Assembly (NCBI GenBank): GCA_002701845.1
Contig: NZXG01000054.1
Location: 22,899 to 86,898, forward strand
Source: Pseudomonadales bacterium
GTDB lineage: Bacteria > Pseudomonadota > Gammaproteobacteria > Pseudomonadales > Ketobacteraceae
Reading direction: 5' to 3'
DNA length: 64,000 nt
Of this stretch, positions 42,155 through 51,832 are shown piece by piece. A program made the position numbers and the translations under genes. The notes beneath the pieces were generated by a model that saw only the letters and a list, made by a program, of their open reading frames with translations, made no database searches and was not told the DNA's origin. How positions within the stretch are numbered: the first letter of the stretch is position 1; every line of letters begins with the position of its first letter.

Positions 42155-43197
42155 TGCCAAAAGTCTGTGTGATTCAACCGATTCTGGCCAGCTATCGGGA
42201 TCCGATTTTTCGGGAACTGAATCATCTGCTGGGTAATGAACTGTTGGTGTGCGCCTCACCGGCGCCTACGGGGTTTGGCAGGATTCAGAATCCGGTGTAC
42301 GAAATACATGATCCGGGCTGGAAAAAACTGGGTATGTTCAGCTACATGCCTGTTCGATCCCTACGCCAGCTGTTGCGCCGCTCAGACCGGTTTATTCATT
42401 TCGGGGATTTTAAGTTCCTGTCGCTATGGTTTTTGATGTTTTACTGCTTTTTCAGCCACAAAAAACTCTGGTTACACGGCCAGGGTGGTTACAAGCGCTC
42501 CGGACCTTTGCACCGCCTGGTGTATAGCCTCAGTGTGTTTCTGTGTGAAGGCTATATTTGTTACACCGAATACTCAGCACAGGCGCTGAAAAAAATCCTG
42601 CCCCGTTCGCTACGTCACAAAGTGATTGTGGTAAGCAATACGCTGGCCATGGAACCGGCGGAATGCCATCGTAATCCGGAAACCGGCAGTTCACTGCTTT
42701 ATATAGGCCGATTGCGGAAAGGCTGTGGTATTGAGCTGCTGTTGGAATCCGCCGCCCGGCTCAAGCTCACGGTTAAGGTCATTGGAGAAGGTCCCGCGGG
42801 TTACGTGGACAAGCTGAAAGCGCAATTCCCCAGTGCCCGGTTTTATGGCGGGGTATTCGATCCCCAACAACAGGAGGACATAGCCCGGGACTGCATGGCC
42901 GGTGTTTACGGTGGTGACGCTGGGCTCAGCGTGGTGCATTATATGGCCCTGGGGTTGCCCGTGATTGTTCATGGCGACATTAAGAAACATATGGGTCCCG
43001 AACCCAGTTATGTGGTGGATGGGGTCAACGGACTGGTGTTTCTGCGCGGTGATGTGGAATCCCTGGTGAACTGTATCGCCCAACTTCGCGACAGCAAGGC
43101 CCTGCGTCAATCCCTGGGGGAGGGTGCCCTGGAGACCTTCAAACGCCTGATGAAGCCAAGCATGGCACAAAAGCTGGCGCGGATTCTGGAGAATTGA
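42151..43197 (+). CDS. GT4-like glycosyltransferase
   Basis: A 348-residue GT-B enzyme. The N-terminal VCVIQPILASYRDPIFRELN and the C-terminal LLYIGRLRKGCGIELLLESA, VIGEGPAGY and GLSVVHYMALGLPVIVHGD segments match family GT4. It adds a sugar to the lipid-linked repeat unit at the cytosolic face of the membrane; donor and acceptor are unknown. It overlaps wzy and the next transferase by 4 nt each, so it is in one operon. Confidence 0.88.
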   Translation: MMPKVCVIQPILASYRDPIFRELNHLLGNELLVCASPAPTGFGRIQNPVYEIHDPGWKKLGMFSYMPVRSLRQLLRRSDRFIHFGDFKFLSLWFLMFYCFFSHKKLWLHGQGGYKRSGPLHRLVYSLSVFLCEGYICYTEYSAQALKKILPRSLRHKVIVVSNTLAMEPAECHRNPETGSSLLYIGRLRKGCGIELLLESAARLKLTVKVIGEGPAGYVDKLKAQFPSARFYGGVFDPQQQEDIARDCMAGVYGGDAGLSVVHYMALGLPVIVHGDIKKHMGPEPSYVVDGVNGLVFLRGDVESLVNCIAQLRDSKALRQSLGEGALETFKRLMKPSMAQKLARILEN

Positions 43198-44303
43198 CCA
43201 TGCTGTTGTTGATCGACCTGCCGCAGCCGGTGCATGGCATGTCCACGGTGAACCGGGCTTTTCTGGAGCATATTCGGGAGCGGGGTGTGGAGGCCCGGGT
43301 AATCAATACCGTACCCTCCTACGCTGCCCGTTACTTCGGTTCATTTTGGTGGTTTCCCGTGAAAATCATTCACACCATCGGTTGCCTGTTGCGGCTGCTG
43401 GGCTATTTGCTGGTGCATCCCCGCAGCCGGGTATACCGCTCGGTCAACGGCGGCATCGGACAGGCCTTCGATATATTTTATCTGGCGTTCTGCCGTTTGC
43501 TGGGGGCACGGCTGTACATCCACCACCACTCGTACAGTTACATCAATCGCCCCAGCAGGTTGTTCGCCTTTATCAACCGCATTGCCGGCCCACGCACGGT
43601 CCATATCGTGCTGGGGGAAGACATGAAGCTGAAACTGAGTCAGCTTTACGCTATTCCACTGAATCGTATTCGGGTCCAGTCCAACCTGGCATTCTTTACC
43701 ATGGGTGACCGGCAACCGGAAACAGACACCAAAGACGCTATTATCATTGGTCATCTGGCCAATCTGACTTTTGACAAGGGCCTGGATACTTTCGTGGAGG
43801 TTTGTTATCGCCTGGCGGAGATGAAGGTGCGGTTTCGCGCCTATATCGCCGGCCCCACCCAGGATGCCCAGGTAAAAGCCCTGGTGGAACAGGTAACCCA
43901 GGATCTGCCGGAGTCAGTGCATTACATTGGACCTCTGTACGGTGAACAAAAAGACGACTTCTATCAACAGCTGGATGTTTTTGTGTTCCCCACCAAATAC
44001 GTCAACGAGGCCGAGCCTTTGGTATTGTACGAAGCGGCCACCCATGGCGCCATGCTGGTGGGCACCCGCCGCGGTTGTATGCAGCAGGTCATCGACAGCC
44101 TGGGTGGGCATAGTTTTCAGGAGGACGAGAGCCTGGCCGCTTCCATTGCCGGTTTGTTGCAACAGGCCCAGCAGCAGCAAGCCTTCGCCCAACACCAGAG
44201 GCTGGCCCGGTCCGACCGGTTTGCCCGGGTCCAACGGGCGGCCAAACAGTCTCTGAATTCACTGGTCAGCGAGTTTAAGTCCAGCCATGTATCAAGATCT
44301 TAA
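43194..44303 (+). CDS. GT4-like glycosyltransferase
   Basis: A 369-residue GT-B transferase. HGMSTVNRAFLEHI is the N-terminal signature; IIIGHLANLTFDKGLDTF, FVFPTKYVNEAEPLVLYEA and GTRRG lie in the C-terminal donor-binding half, with the EAEPLVLYEA glutamate pair expected of GT4. Substrate unknown. It overlaps the preceding GT4 gene by 4 nt and the following acetyltransferase gene by 17 nt. Confidence 0.88.
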   Translation: MTMLLLIDLPQPVHGMSTVNRAFLEHIRERGVEARVINTVPSYAARYFGSFWWFPVKIIHTIGCLLRLLGYLLVHPRSRVYRSVNGGIGQAFDIFYLAFCRLLGARLYIHHHSYSYINRPSRLFAFINRIAGPRTVHIVLGEDMKLKLSQLYAIPLNRIRVQSNLAFFTMGDRQPETDTKDAIIIGHLANLTFDKGLDTFVEVCYRLAEMKVRFRAYIAGPTQDAQVKALVEQVTQDLPESVHYIGPLYGEQKDDFYQQLDVFVFPTKYVNEAEPLVLYEAATHGAMLVGTRRGCMQQVIDSLGGHSFQEDESLAASIAGLLQQAQQQQAFAQHQRLARSDRFARVQRAAKQSLNSLVSEFKSSHVSRS

Positions 44304-44829
44304 CAGTTTTAAGGTCACCGCGGAGCAGCGCGGCCGGTCCTCTTTCGTGGTTCAACTGTGGTGGGTACTGCAACCCATTCTGTTGGGTTTGTCCCCTCAA
44401 ATCTGCTTTGGCTGGCGGCGCTTTATATTGCGTCTGTTCGGGGCCAATATCGGCAAAGGGGTATTGATCCGGCCCAGTGTGCGGATTACCTATCCCTGGA
44501 AGATCGTTATCGGCGATTATAGTTGGATTGGGGACAACACCGAACTGTACTCCCTGGGAGAAATTCATATTGGACGTCACGTGGTTATTTCCCAGCGCAG
44601 TTATCTGTGTACCGGCACTCACGATTACCAAAATTCCAATTTTGCATTGATTACCAAACCCATCGTTATTGAGGACCAGGCCTGGGTGGCCACGGACGTA
44701 TTCGTCGCGCCGGGGGTTACCATTGGCGAGGGTGCAGTGGTAGCCGCCCGCAGTACCGTAACCAAGAGTCTCAAAGGTGGCATCATCTATCGGGGCAATC
44801 CCGCCAAAGCAGTACGAGACAGACTCTGA
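44287..44829 (+). CDS. wcaF: WcaF-like acetyltransferase (hexapeptide repeat)
   Basis: A 180-residue left-handed beta-helix acyltransferase. Hexapeptide repeats cover about residues 55-165, and TGTHDYQNSNFALITKPIVI with the catalytic-type His matches the WcaF/NodL family. It probably O-acetylates the repeat unit using acetyl-CoA. It overlaps the preceding transferase and precedes the pyruvyltransferase by 13 nt, so both decorations are made by one operon. Confidence 0.88.
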   Translation: MYQDLNSFKVTAEQRGRSSFVVQLWWVLQPILLGLSPQICFGWRRFILRLFGANIGKGVLIRPSVRITYPWKIVIGDYSWIGDNTELYSLGEIHIGRHVVISQRSYLCTGTHDYQNSNFALITKPIVIEDQAWVATDVFVAPGVTIGEGAVVAARSTVTKSLKGGIIYRGNPAKAVRDRL

Positions 44830-44842
44830 TTGAGGCACCGGC

Positions 44843-45922
44843 ATGACCAAAGTAGGCATAATCACTTATCACGACATCAATAACTATGGCGCGCAGCTGC
44901 AGGCAGCGTCACTGCAGTGTTTTCTGCAACAGCAAGGCTACGATGCCGAGCTGATTCATTACCTGCCGCCCCGCACCCGGATTCGGGTGGCTGGAACGTT
45001 GCTACGCCCACTGCTAAGGGGCAAACATCGGGTATTTTCCTATGAGTGGGCCAAACGTCAATTGTTTCGTCGCTCCATCCAGACCATGGCCCGGGTATCC
45101 AGTCCCGCGTTATACACCTCCACTCAGGTGTCGCAGTACTGCCGGGAGCAGGGCTTCGACGTATTAGTGTGCGGCAGCGACGAGTTATGGAACTTCACCA
45201 ATTACCTGGGCTATTTACCGCCTTATATTCTCGATCTGGATTTGCAACCCGGTGTGAAACGGATCAGTTATGCAGCATCCATAGGCTCCTATGCCGGCAA
45301 CCCTGAAATCGATGATAAAATGCGTCAGGCATTACAACAGTTCCATCGTATTTTGGTGCGGGATCAGCACACCCAAGAGTTTATTCACCGGCTCGGTCTG
45401 GAAGGGGACATTGTGGTTGACCCCACGCTAATTGCGGATCTGGAACCGGAACCTCCGGTTGATCAGGATTACGTGCTGATCACCGGTGGACTTAGCCCCA
45501 AACAACGGGTCAACGTATTTTCATTTGCGGAATCCTCCGGCCTGCCCATCATTACCCCCGGCAACGCTTATCCGGGTTATGAGCAGTATCACCGGCTGGT
45601 GACCCCACAACAGTGGATTGGCTTGATCCAGAATGCCCGTTACCATATCACCTCGTTATTTCATGGGGCGGCTTTTTCCCTCAAGTACGCCACGCCGTTT
45701 GCCTGCTTTTGCACACCCGGAAAAGAACGAAAAATAGGTTTCCTGCTCAGCACTTTCGGTCAGCAGGAGCGAATGATGCCGGTGGATGCCGAGGCCGATG
45801 CCATTGATGCCCGGTTGCAACAGGAATTTCCTTCTGACTACAGTCAGGTGCGGTCAAGGATTATAACCGCTTCTCAAAATCAGCTTTTGGATGCGCTGCA
45901 TGCTTATGCCGAGGCGGCATGA
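44843..45922 (+). CDS. Polysaccharide pyruvyl transferase family protein (WcaK-like)
   Basis: A 359-residue GT-B-fold protein. TYHDINNYGAQLQAASLQCF is the N-terminal motif; VCGSDELWN, ISYAASIGSY and ITSLFHGAAFSLKYATPFAC are family signatures. Members transfer pyruvate from phosphoenolpyruvate to make a ketal on a sugar. That adds negative charge to the polymer, as in colanic acid. It overlaps the flippase start by 4 nt. Confidence 0.9.
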   Translation: MTKVGIITYHDINNYGAQLQAASLQCFLQQQGYDAELIHYLPPRTRIRVAGTLLRPLLRGKHRVFSYEWAKRQLFRRSIQTMARVSSPALYTSTQVSQYCREQGFDVLVCGSDELWNFTNYLGYLPPYILDLDLQPGVKRISYAASIGSYAGNPEIDDKMRQALQQFHRILVRDQHTQEFIHRLGLEGDIVVDPTLIADLEPEPPVDQDYVLITGGLSPKQRVNVFSFAESSGLPIITPGNAYPGYEQYHRLVTPQQWIGLIQNARYHITSLFHGAAFSLKYATPFACFCTPGKERKIGFLLSTFGQQERMMPVDAEADAIDARLQQEFPSDYSQVRSRIITASQNQLLDALHAYAEAA

Positions 45923-47394
45923 GTCTGGCCCGGGGATTTTTTTGGACCAGCCTTGCGGTAGTGGTAACCAAAGCACTAAGTGTTGGAAACCAATGGATTC
46001 TGGGCTTTATTCTGGAGCCTGCGGATTTCGGTGTGTTTGCCATCGCTATTGGCTCCACGGTTTTGATTTCCGGTTTTCTGGATTCCGGGGTGGCGAAACT
46101 GCTGGTGAAAGAGCAGCACCAGCTCGACTATTATTTTCGGCGTTGCGTCATCATTTCAGCTGGCTTGGGCCTGGCATCAAGTTTTATACTCATCGCCAGT
46201 ACCGCGTTGCAGCAAGAGCAGGAAGTACGCCAGGTTATCTGGGTACTGGCCGCGTTCATTCCATTTATAGCCATTTCTCACTGTTTTAAATCAGTTCTTC
46301 TTATCCGTCTTGATTTCAAACGTATTTCCCACGCGGAGATGCTTAATGCATTTATTTATGGCGTTATCCTGATCGGTGCCGCATTACTGGGTTTAAAGGC
46401 TTTTAGTTTTGTAATTGCGTTGGGTAGCAGTTATCTGTTTTTCTTTCTATTTTACCGATACAGCGCCGGTAAGATGGTTAACCAGGCGATGAACTCGTCC
46501 CAGCTGGCGAGTTACGGCTCGGTATTGTCTCAGTTAAAGTGGATCATTCTGGCAACCTTTGGTATGGGCATGGCATTACGCGGGGATTACCTGGTGATTG
46601 GCAGGCTTGTGGATACTCATGCCATTGGCCAGTATTATTTTGGTTTTATGACCATCACCAATATTGGTCTTATGGTGGCACAGGGCGTTAATAATGTGCT
46701 GATGCCTAACTTCACCAAACTGCAACAGGATCCCATCAGGCTCAGAAGCCAATTCGAATTTCTGTCGTTTGGTTTGGTAGCGGTCACTTCCATTTTGTGT
46801 CTCGGTTTTATTTATCTGGGTCCTGATCTTATCCACTTTGTATGGTACGAGAAATGGCACGAGGCCATAGTGATATCGGTTTTAATTGCTCTTTCATTTC
46901 CACTGCGCATGCTGTCACCCATGGGTTCCGCGCTACTGGAATCCATGGGGCTGTGGCGCACCCGGGCCCTCCTGACCTGGCTGGATGCTATCACTCTGGT
47001 AATGGCCGCGGCGGCAGGAGCCTATAGTTTTGGAATTCTGGGTGCTGCGGTGGGAGTGGCGCTGCAGCGGGGAACTTTTGGCTTAATGCTGTATTTGCAG
47101 GCAGCACGACAAATGCAATGTCCGGCGTTTGTCGGAAAACTGATACTCTATGCAGCACCTTTTGTGCTGGCGGTCGTGGTCTATTATGGCGTCATGTCAT
47201 GGTGGTTCCAGTTCACCACCATGACGGCCCTGACGGGGTACAACGGACTCAGCCTTTGGCAAAAACTGCCACTGATTGCCTTGTCGTTCCTGGTGTTCGT
47301 TGGCCTGATCTGGAGTTTACATAAATCTTATGTCACGCAGTTGCTCCAGCGACTGCGGCAGATGCCATTGGTCCGTAACCTACTGCCCACTTAA
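45919..47394 (+). CDS. wzx: Wzx-type oligosaccharide flippase
   Basis: A 491-residue MOP-superfamily protein with 12-14 hydrophobic helices. The N-terminus ARGFFWTSLAVVVTKALSVG and EPADFGVFAIAIG are typical of WzxC/RfbX-like exporters. It moves the undecaprenyl-linked repeat unit across the inner membrane. It is the last gene of the top-strand wzy operon and overlaps the convergent GT8 gene by 4 nt. Confidence 0.92.
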   Translation: MSLARGFFWTSLAVVVTKALSVGNQWILGFILEPADFGVFAIAIGSTVLISGFLDSGVAKLLVKEQHQLDYYFRRCVIISAGLGLASSFILIASTALQQEQEVRQVIWVLAAFIPFIAISHCFKSVLLIRLDFKRISHAEMLNAFIYGVILIGAALLGLKAFSFVIALGSSYLFFFLFYRYSAGKMVNQAMNSSQLASYGSVLSQLKWIILATFGMGMALRGDYLVIGRLVDTHAIGQYYFGFMTITNIGLMVAQGVNNVLMPNFTKLQQDPIRLRSQFEFLSFGLVAVTSILCLGFIYLGPDLIHFVWYEKWHEAIVISVLIALSFPLRMLSPMGSALLESMGLWRTRALLTWLDAITLVMAAAAGAYSFGILGAAVGVALQRGTFGLMLYLQAARQMQCPAFVGKLILYAAPFVLAVVVYYGVMSWWFQFTTMTALTGYNGLSLWQKLPLIALSFLVFVGLIWSLHKSYVTQLLQRLRQMPLVRNLLPT

Positions 47395-48263
47395 ATGTAT
47401 GGGTTGGATTGCAGCCAACGGATTTGCAGACGTTTCCAAAAGCGAAATGAGATGTCGATCAGCCAATGTTTGCGTGGTATAACCACACTGGCATTGAGGC
47501 GGCGATATTCATCGGCGTAGCGTGAAAAACAGGAAGCATGCCATTGCTTGTTAGGGGTGGAGAAATGCACTATACAGGGATTTCTCAGGGCATCAGGAAG
47601 CTCCGGAAACTGCGTCGATAACGCGGCGGGTCGTAAGAAAAAACTCATTTGCATATTGTAGCGTATCGGCAATCGTAGCCAATTCCCCGCCACCACCCTG
47701 TTGATAGCATCCTGATCAGGCATATGTAGCAGCTCTGGCGCAGACGCAACCACCTCCATCACTTTCTGTTTCAGATTATCCCGCCGCCAAAGCTCGCTGT
47801 TAATTAACAGTACGCCGGAATTGAAATAACCCATATCCGCGGTTAACCCCAGTTCCGAAAAGCGATTAAAAAACGGATTGTCCACCGCTGCAAGATAAGC
47901 GGTGCCAAAGTCCAGCGAAAATAAAGGCATCAGCGTATCCCGTACCAGCACATCACAATCCAAATACAATACCCGTTCTGCAGAAATTAACTCGGGAATC
48001 AGCAGGCGGTAGTACATGGCCTTGGTGAAACGTAAGGTTTCCTTGCTGCCCGCAAATTCAGCTGCATCAATTGCATGCCATTGCACCGCGGGGGCCATGG
48101 AAATTTTTTCCATCAACTTACGAAACTGGTCAGTTTCAGGTTCATCGGAAATCACATGAAACTGAATTTCTGCGGCGGAGTCTGCCCGACAGACAGACTC
48201 GATCACAGCGGGCACGTAGTTCAGGTAATTACCGTCTGCGCAAAAACAAATATGATTAACCAT
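47391..48263 (-). CDS. GT8-family glycosyltransferase
   Basis: A 290-residue GT-A retaining transferase. The N-terminus HICFCADGNYLNYVPAVIES and the metal-binding DxD in RVLYLDCDVLV (about residues 96-106), with GYFNSGVLLINSELWR and MPDQDAINRV, define GT8 (galactosyl/glucosyl transferases of the LPS type). It probably adds a retained alpha-linked hexose. It is on the opposite strand to the main GT operon, 22 nt after the second GH71 gene. Confidence 0.9.
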   Translation of the reverse strand: MVNHICFCADGNYLNYVPAVIESVCRADSAAEIQFHVISDEPETDQFRKLMEKISMAPAVQWHAIDAAEFAGSKETLRFTKAMYYRLLIPELISAERVLYLDCDVLVRDTLMPLFSLDFGTAYLAAVDNPFFNRFSELGLTADMGYFNSGVLLINSELWRRDNLKQKVMEVVASAPELLHMPDQDAINRVVAGNWLRLPIRYNMQMSFFLRPAALSTQFPELPDALRNPCIVHFSTPNKQWHASCFSRYADEYRRLNASVVIPRKHWLIDISFRFWKRLQIRWLQSNPYI

Positions 48264-48285
48264 AGTGATCCTGATAAACCCGCTG

Positions 48286-50388
48286 CTACTGGGGTTGAGA
48301 GCTGACTATCTCCGCCGTAACGTTGTCAATATAAATATCGCCGGTCGATCCCTTTGCACTCCGGGTTTCCATAGCCAGATGATAATACTCGCTGACACTG
48401 ACATCCAAGGTGGATGGCTCCGGTGTCAGAATATCACCATTGACATTCTGAAAATACACGGTGGCTTTTACAATGTCGTTTGCCTGGGGTGCCAGGGTGA
48501 TGACAACCCGGTACCATTGACCGGCCTCCAATTGGGGTGGTTGTATGACCGGTGTCTCAGTATCCGGCAGCGCTTGATAAGGTTTCCATGATTGCAGTTG
48601 AAGTGGTAACTCAAAGAGCGGCTTAAACTGCGGATTACGAAGTGAAAGCCGTATCGGCGTTTGAGTCAGACCGCGCATATCAAGACGCAGATCCAAAGTA
48701 AGATTCAGGCTTTTGCCTTTTTCCGGAGCCAAAAAGCTGTAACCAAAGCCGTTGCCGGTAGACTCGTCAAACTCGATATGCAACGGCAGCTGATTACTCA
48801 ACGAAGATAGGGGTGATCGTATATTTGCGATGCGCACCAAACCCATTGTGGGTTCTGGGTCAATTTGCCATGGAGGACTCAACGCAGCTTCCGGATCGCT
48901 CTCAATGCGACCACTACTCATGCCATGATACAGCAAATTATGCACTGGTCGCTGGGCATGGATAACCCACTTCCCTGCCATGGATTTCACTAAATTGCCA
49001 TCACGCAGTAAGCGAAATTCCGGTGTGCCAGGCTGTAATGGAACCTTGAAACTGGTAATTCCAGCGGCCGCCCGGTGGCGATGAACCTGATCATTGATTT
49101 TGATTTCCAAAACTCCGGGTGCGGTCAGAAAAGCCAGCAATTCGATCTCATTCTCCGGCTGGACTCCTCCGACCACTTTCATAGGCCGGATTCTTTTATC
49201 CTTGGGTTTCATATCGGTCTCATGCACCCGGTAGAAAGCATACAGTGTGTCACGGACAATGGGCGGTTTTCCTAATTTAAACCATTGAATGTAGTAGGCA
49301 GCAAGATCGTAAAACGCGTATCCGGTGCGGGTGGAGGGTTCAATTTCCGTTGATTCGCTGTAATCGTTCCAGGTAATGATATGAACCCAATCCGCGTCCT
49401 TTTCAATGGCATGTGCCCAGAGGGCTCTGAAAGCGCCACTATTACTGGCCTCATTAAATATTAATGATTTCGGTCTCACATCCTGAGTGGCCACCGGCGC
49501 CATCCATTTCAATCCGGCCTCATGGGCCGCTTTGGCATTAGGGTCAAGGGCCTCGGCCCCGGCTACGGTTCTTGGCCCCCAGTTGGAGACGCCATAGAAG
49601 ACGTCGCCGGGGGTGGGCGAAGATTGCCACTCGTCTTTAAGCGCTTTACGCCAGTTGTGATAAACAGGAAACAATGCAACCGCAATCCCCTCCGCCTCCA
49701 GCAGCTTACGTTGCTGTTGCCACCAGGCCAGTGACTGACGCTCCGCAAGGTAGGGGGCAATCACCAAACGACCATCCTGCAATCTGTACAGTCCAGGTTC
49801 ATCGGCCAAACGTTTGACCATGGCAACGAATTGGTCTGATTTTCGACGTAATGCCGCGTTCATATCCGGCATCAATAAAACCTTGAAGTCGGTGGGCTCT
49901 GTCCGCAACAACGTCAGCATACGTTGTAGATGTTTCCAATGCCTGCCATCCAGACTGAGAATGTTATAGGCAAATCCGTCCAGTCCGATGGCGTCGGCCA
50001 GGCGAATCTCGTGACGCAAATCAGTCAGCGTAAACATCTCCCGGTTTGGCACTGGTGCCCTGGGCAAGGGGCGCTGTCGCAACAAGCCACCCTTATCCAG
50101 AAAGCGTTGTTTCTCACCGTCAGGACTCAGATAATTGTTGCTGTAGTAGTCCTCGTCGGGTATTCGATTATCAATACTCAGGGGATAAGGAGAAAAATAA
50201 TGGGCAAACACCTTTTTCGGGCTGGAGCGTAATTCCACCCTGGAAGCAGGTTGAAAAGGCAGATGCAGATGACTCTGAGTGACGGTGGATGGTCGCTGTG
50301 GTTTTGATTCGCCGTTTTGGGTGGCAAAAAACACGACCGTAAAGAACCCCAGCAGAAGCACACCAAAGGAAATAATCAGTCTTCGCAT
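48286..50388 (-). CDS. GH71-like glycoside hydrolase, membrane-anchored (paralogue of the 32932 gene)
   Basis: A 700-residue paralogue of the lipoprotein hydrolase. It shares KVFAHYFSPYPLS, GGLLRQRPLPRAPVP, IGLDGFAYNIL, VLLMPDMNAAL and IITWNDYSESTEIEPS, and a beta-rich C-terminal region. Instead of a lipobox it has one hydrophobic segment at residues 4-22 (IISFGVLLLGFFTVVFFA), a signal anchor or uncleaved signal. Candidate acids are the Asp of MPDMN and Glu of SESTE. Together with GT8 it forms a short bottom-strand operon. Two related hydrolases with different anchors suggest action at two sites, e.g. periplasm and cell surface. Confidence 0.82.
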   Translation of the reverse strand: MRRLIISFGVLLLGFFTVVFFATQNGESKPQRPSTVTQSHLHLPFQPASRVELRSSPKKVFAHYFSPYPLSIDNRIPDEDYYSNNYLSPDGEKQRFLDKGGLLRQRPLPRAPVPNREMFTLTDLRHEIRLADAIGLDGFAYNILSLDGRHWKHLQRMLTLLRTEPTDFKVLLMPDMNAALRRKSDQFVAMVKRLADEPGLYRLQDGRLVIAPYLAERQSLAWWQQQRKLLEAEGIAVALFPVYHNWRKALKDEWQSSPTPGDVFYGVSNWGPRTVAGAEALDPNAKAAHEAGLKWMAPVATQDVRPKSLIFNEASNSGAFRALWAHAIEKDADWVHIITWNDYSESTEIEPSTRTGYAFYDLAAYYIQWFKLGKPPIVRDTLYAFYRVHETDMKPKDKRIRPMKVVGGVQPENEIELLAFLTAPGVLEIKINDQVHRHRAAAGITSFKVPLQPGTPEFRLLRDGNLVKSMAGKWVIHAQRPVHNLLYHGMSSGRIESDPEAALSPPWQIDPEPTMGLVRIANIRSPLSSLSNQLPLHIEFDESTGNGFGYSFLAPEKGKSLNLTLDLRLDMRGLTQTPIRLSLRNPQFKPLFELPLQLQSWKPYQALPDTETPVIQPPQLEAGQWYRVVITLAPQANDIVKATVYFQNVNGDILTPEPSTLDVSVSEYYHLAMETRSAKGSTGDIYIDNVTAEIVSSQPQ

Positions 50389-50845
50389 CAGTAGGGGGCC
50401 TCTTCTCGAGCGCTAAGTAAACGTCAGCATAACCAGAATAATGGTGATTATGTATGACGATGATAATGCCGTGAAATCAGGAATAAATCTGAAGGCGTAC
50501 CAAGCAAGATAAGCGCCATGCTGATCAATAGTTGCAGTTTACATAACCCTGGTGGCGGCACTTAGACTGGTTCAGAGGTTCCTTAGTACAAATTACCACC
50601 CTGCGCCAAAGAATGGAGCTGGGTGGTTACAGTCGGGAAATAATAATACGACTCAGTAATGGTATCAAAGTACGCTGGAAAATTCAGAAATTTAACCTGA
50701 ACCCGGCTACAGAGCAGGTGTTTCCGGTCACTGCTTGGTTTTGGTGCGTGACAGCGATGTTGAAGGGACTTGGCGCCTTCTGGAATTGAAACCAGCACCG
50801 GTTGCGAGAATAGTGCGGCCGGGCGTCAGGCTATACCCATACTAG
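50389..50845. other. Non-coding stretch between the GH71 and nitroreductase genes
   Basis: 457 bp with no gene I can support. A 71-codon bottom-strand frame at 50583-50798 has no recognisable features and no convincing ribosome-binding site. The promoter of the GH71-GT8 unit is expected near 50400-50480, which is AT-rich. Confidence 0.5.
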
Positions 50846-51832
50846 TCAAGCATTTAACTCTTCGTTCAGGTGATAAACCTCCGCCAATTCCCGACGGGGG
50901 GAGCGTGCCACAACAAATTCATCGTCCAGGGCACCGATAGCCAGCAGGGTGATAATGACTTCATTCTCGGGCAATTTCAGGAGTTCACGCATTCGCAGGT
51001 CGCTCCGCATACCCATGCTCCAGTTTAAAAAACAGGTTCCTACCGAGAGCGCATGCAAGGCATAGGCAAAGGTCATCGCAAACAGGCCTCCGTCCACGAA
51101 CGCCTGATTGCGCTCACCGACTTTATAGAAGCAACTCAGGTCCGCGGTGATCACCGCTAACGCACCACATTCATTGCCAAATCCCGTGTTGCCATCCTGC
51201 AGTTTGAGGATTCGCTCAATTTTCTGTTTGTCAGTGTAAAGATGAAGACGGCCGGATTGTCTGTTACACACTGATGGCGCTTTCTGCGCGATTTTTGCCG
51301 CTCTTTGTAATAGTTCCTCCGGCACCTGGGCAGCTTTTTTGAATTGACGAACACTGCAGCGGTCGTTGAAAAATCGCTCTGGATCCACTGGGGCATTTTG
51401 ACTTATGTCGCTTAATTTCAAAATCCGGTTACCGACATCGTCACACTTTATAGCAAGTAGTTGTGGATATTCTTGTTCCAGACGACCCAACTCTTCTGCC
51501 ACAGTGGTGCACCAAACCTGATCCTGGTTGTGGAATGCATGGAGTTTTTTTATTGAGCAGTAACCCACTATCACTGACCGATCGATTCCATAAAGCGCAA
51601 TGTACTGATCAATAAATTTCAGTAATGCAATGGTTTTTTCCCTGCCAAAACCCGGACGGGGTTCACGTAATGCCATACCCTTTTCAAGTGCGTGGGAGAT
51701 ACGATAGATATGGGCACTTCTTGTACTTTGGCGGGAGGTAGGTGTGAAAATATGGGCAAACCGAATAAACCGGAAAAAATCGTAGCTGTAGGCCAACAGG
51801 GTAACAAGTATGATTTTTAATCTGGATATCAT
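50846..51832 (-). CDS. Nitroreductase-family flavoprotein with N-terminal extension
   Basis: A 328-residue protein. The first ~25 residues are hydrophobic (LKIILVTLLAYSYDFFRFIRF), and ~115 residues without a recognised domain follow. The C-terminal nitroreductase fold shows RCSVRQFKKAAQVPEELLQRA, APSVCNRQSGRLH and FVDGGLFAMTFAYALHALSVG, the FMN-binding pattern. Substrate unknown. Similar long nitroreductases occur in exopolysaccharide loci beside pyruvyl transferases, so I place it in the locus. A role in quinone or aromatic reduction linked to hppD/A-T-TE is possible but only inferred. It follows mnmE by 174 nt on the same strand. Confidence 0.82.
   Translation of the reverse strand: MISRLKIILVTLLAYSYDFFRFIRFAHIFTPTSRQSTRSAHIYRISHALEKGMALREPRPGFGREKTIALLKFIDQYIALYGIDRSVIVGYCSIKKLHAFHNQDQVWCTTVAEELGRLEQEYPQLLAIKCDDVGNRILKLSDISQNAPVDPERFFNDRCSVRQFKKAAQVPEELLQRAAKIAQKAPSVCNRQSGRLHLYTDKQKIERILKLQDGNTGFGNECGALAVITADLSCFYKVGERNQAFVDGGLFAMTFAYALHALSVGTCFLNWSMGMRSDLRMRELLKLPENEVIITLLAIGALDDEFVVARSPRRELAEVYHLNEELNA

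Noticed and set aside
50583..50798. 71-codon bottom-strand frame
   Set aside because: No ribosome-binding site, no recognisable sequence and no conserved context.
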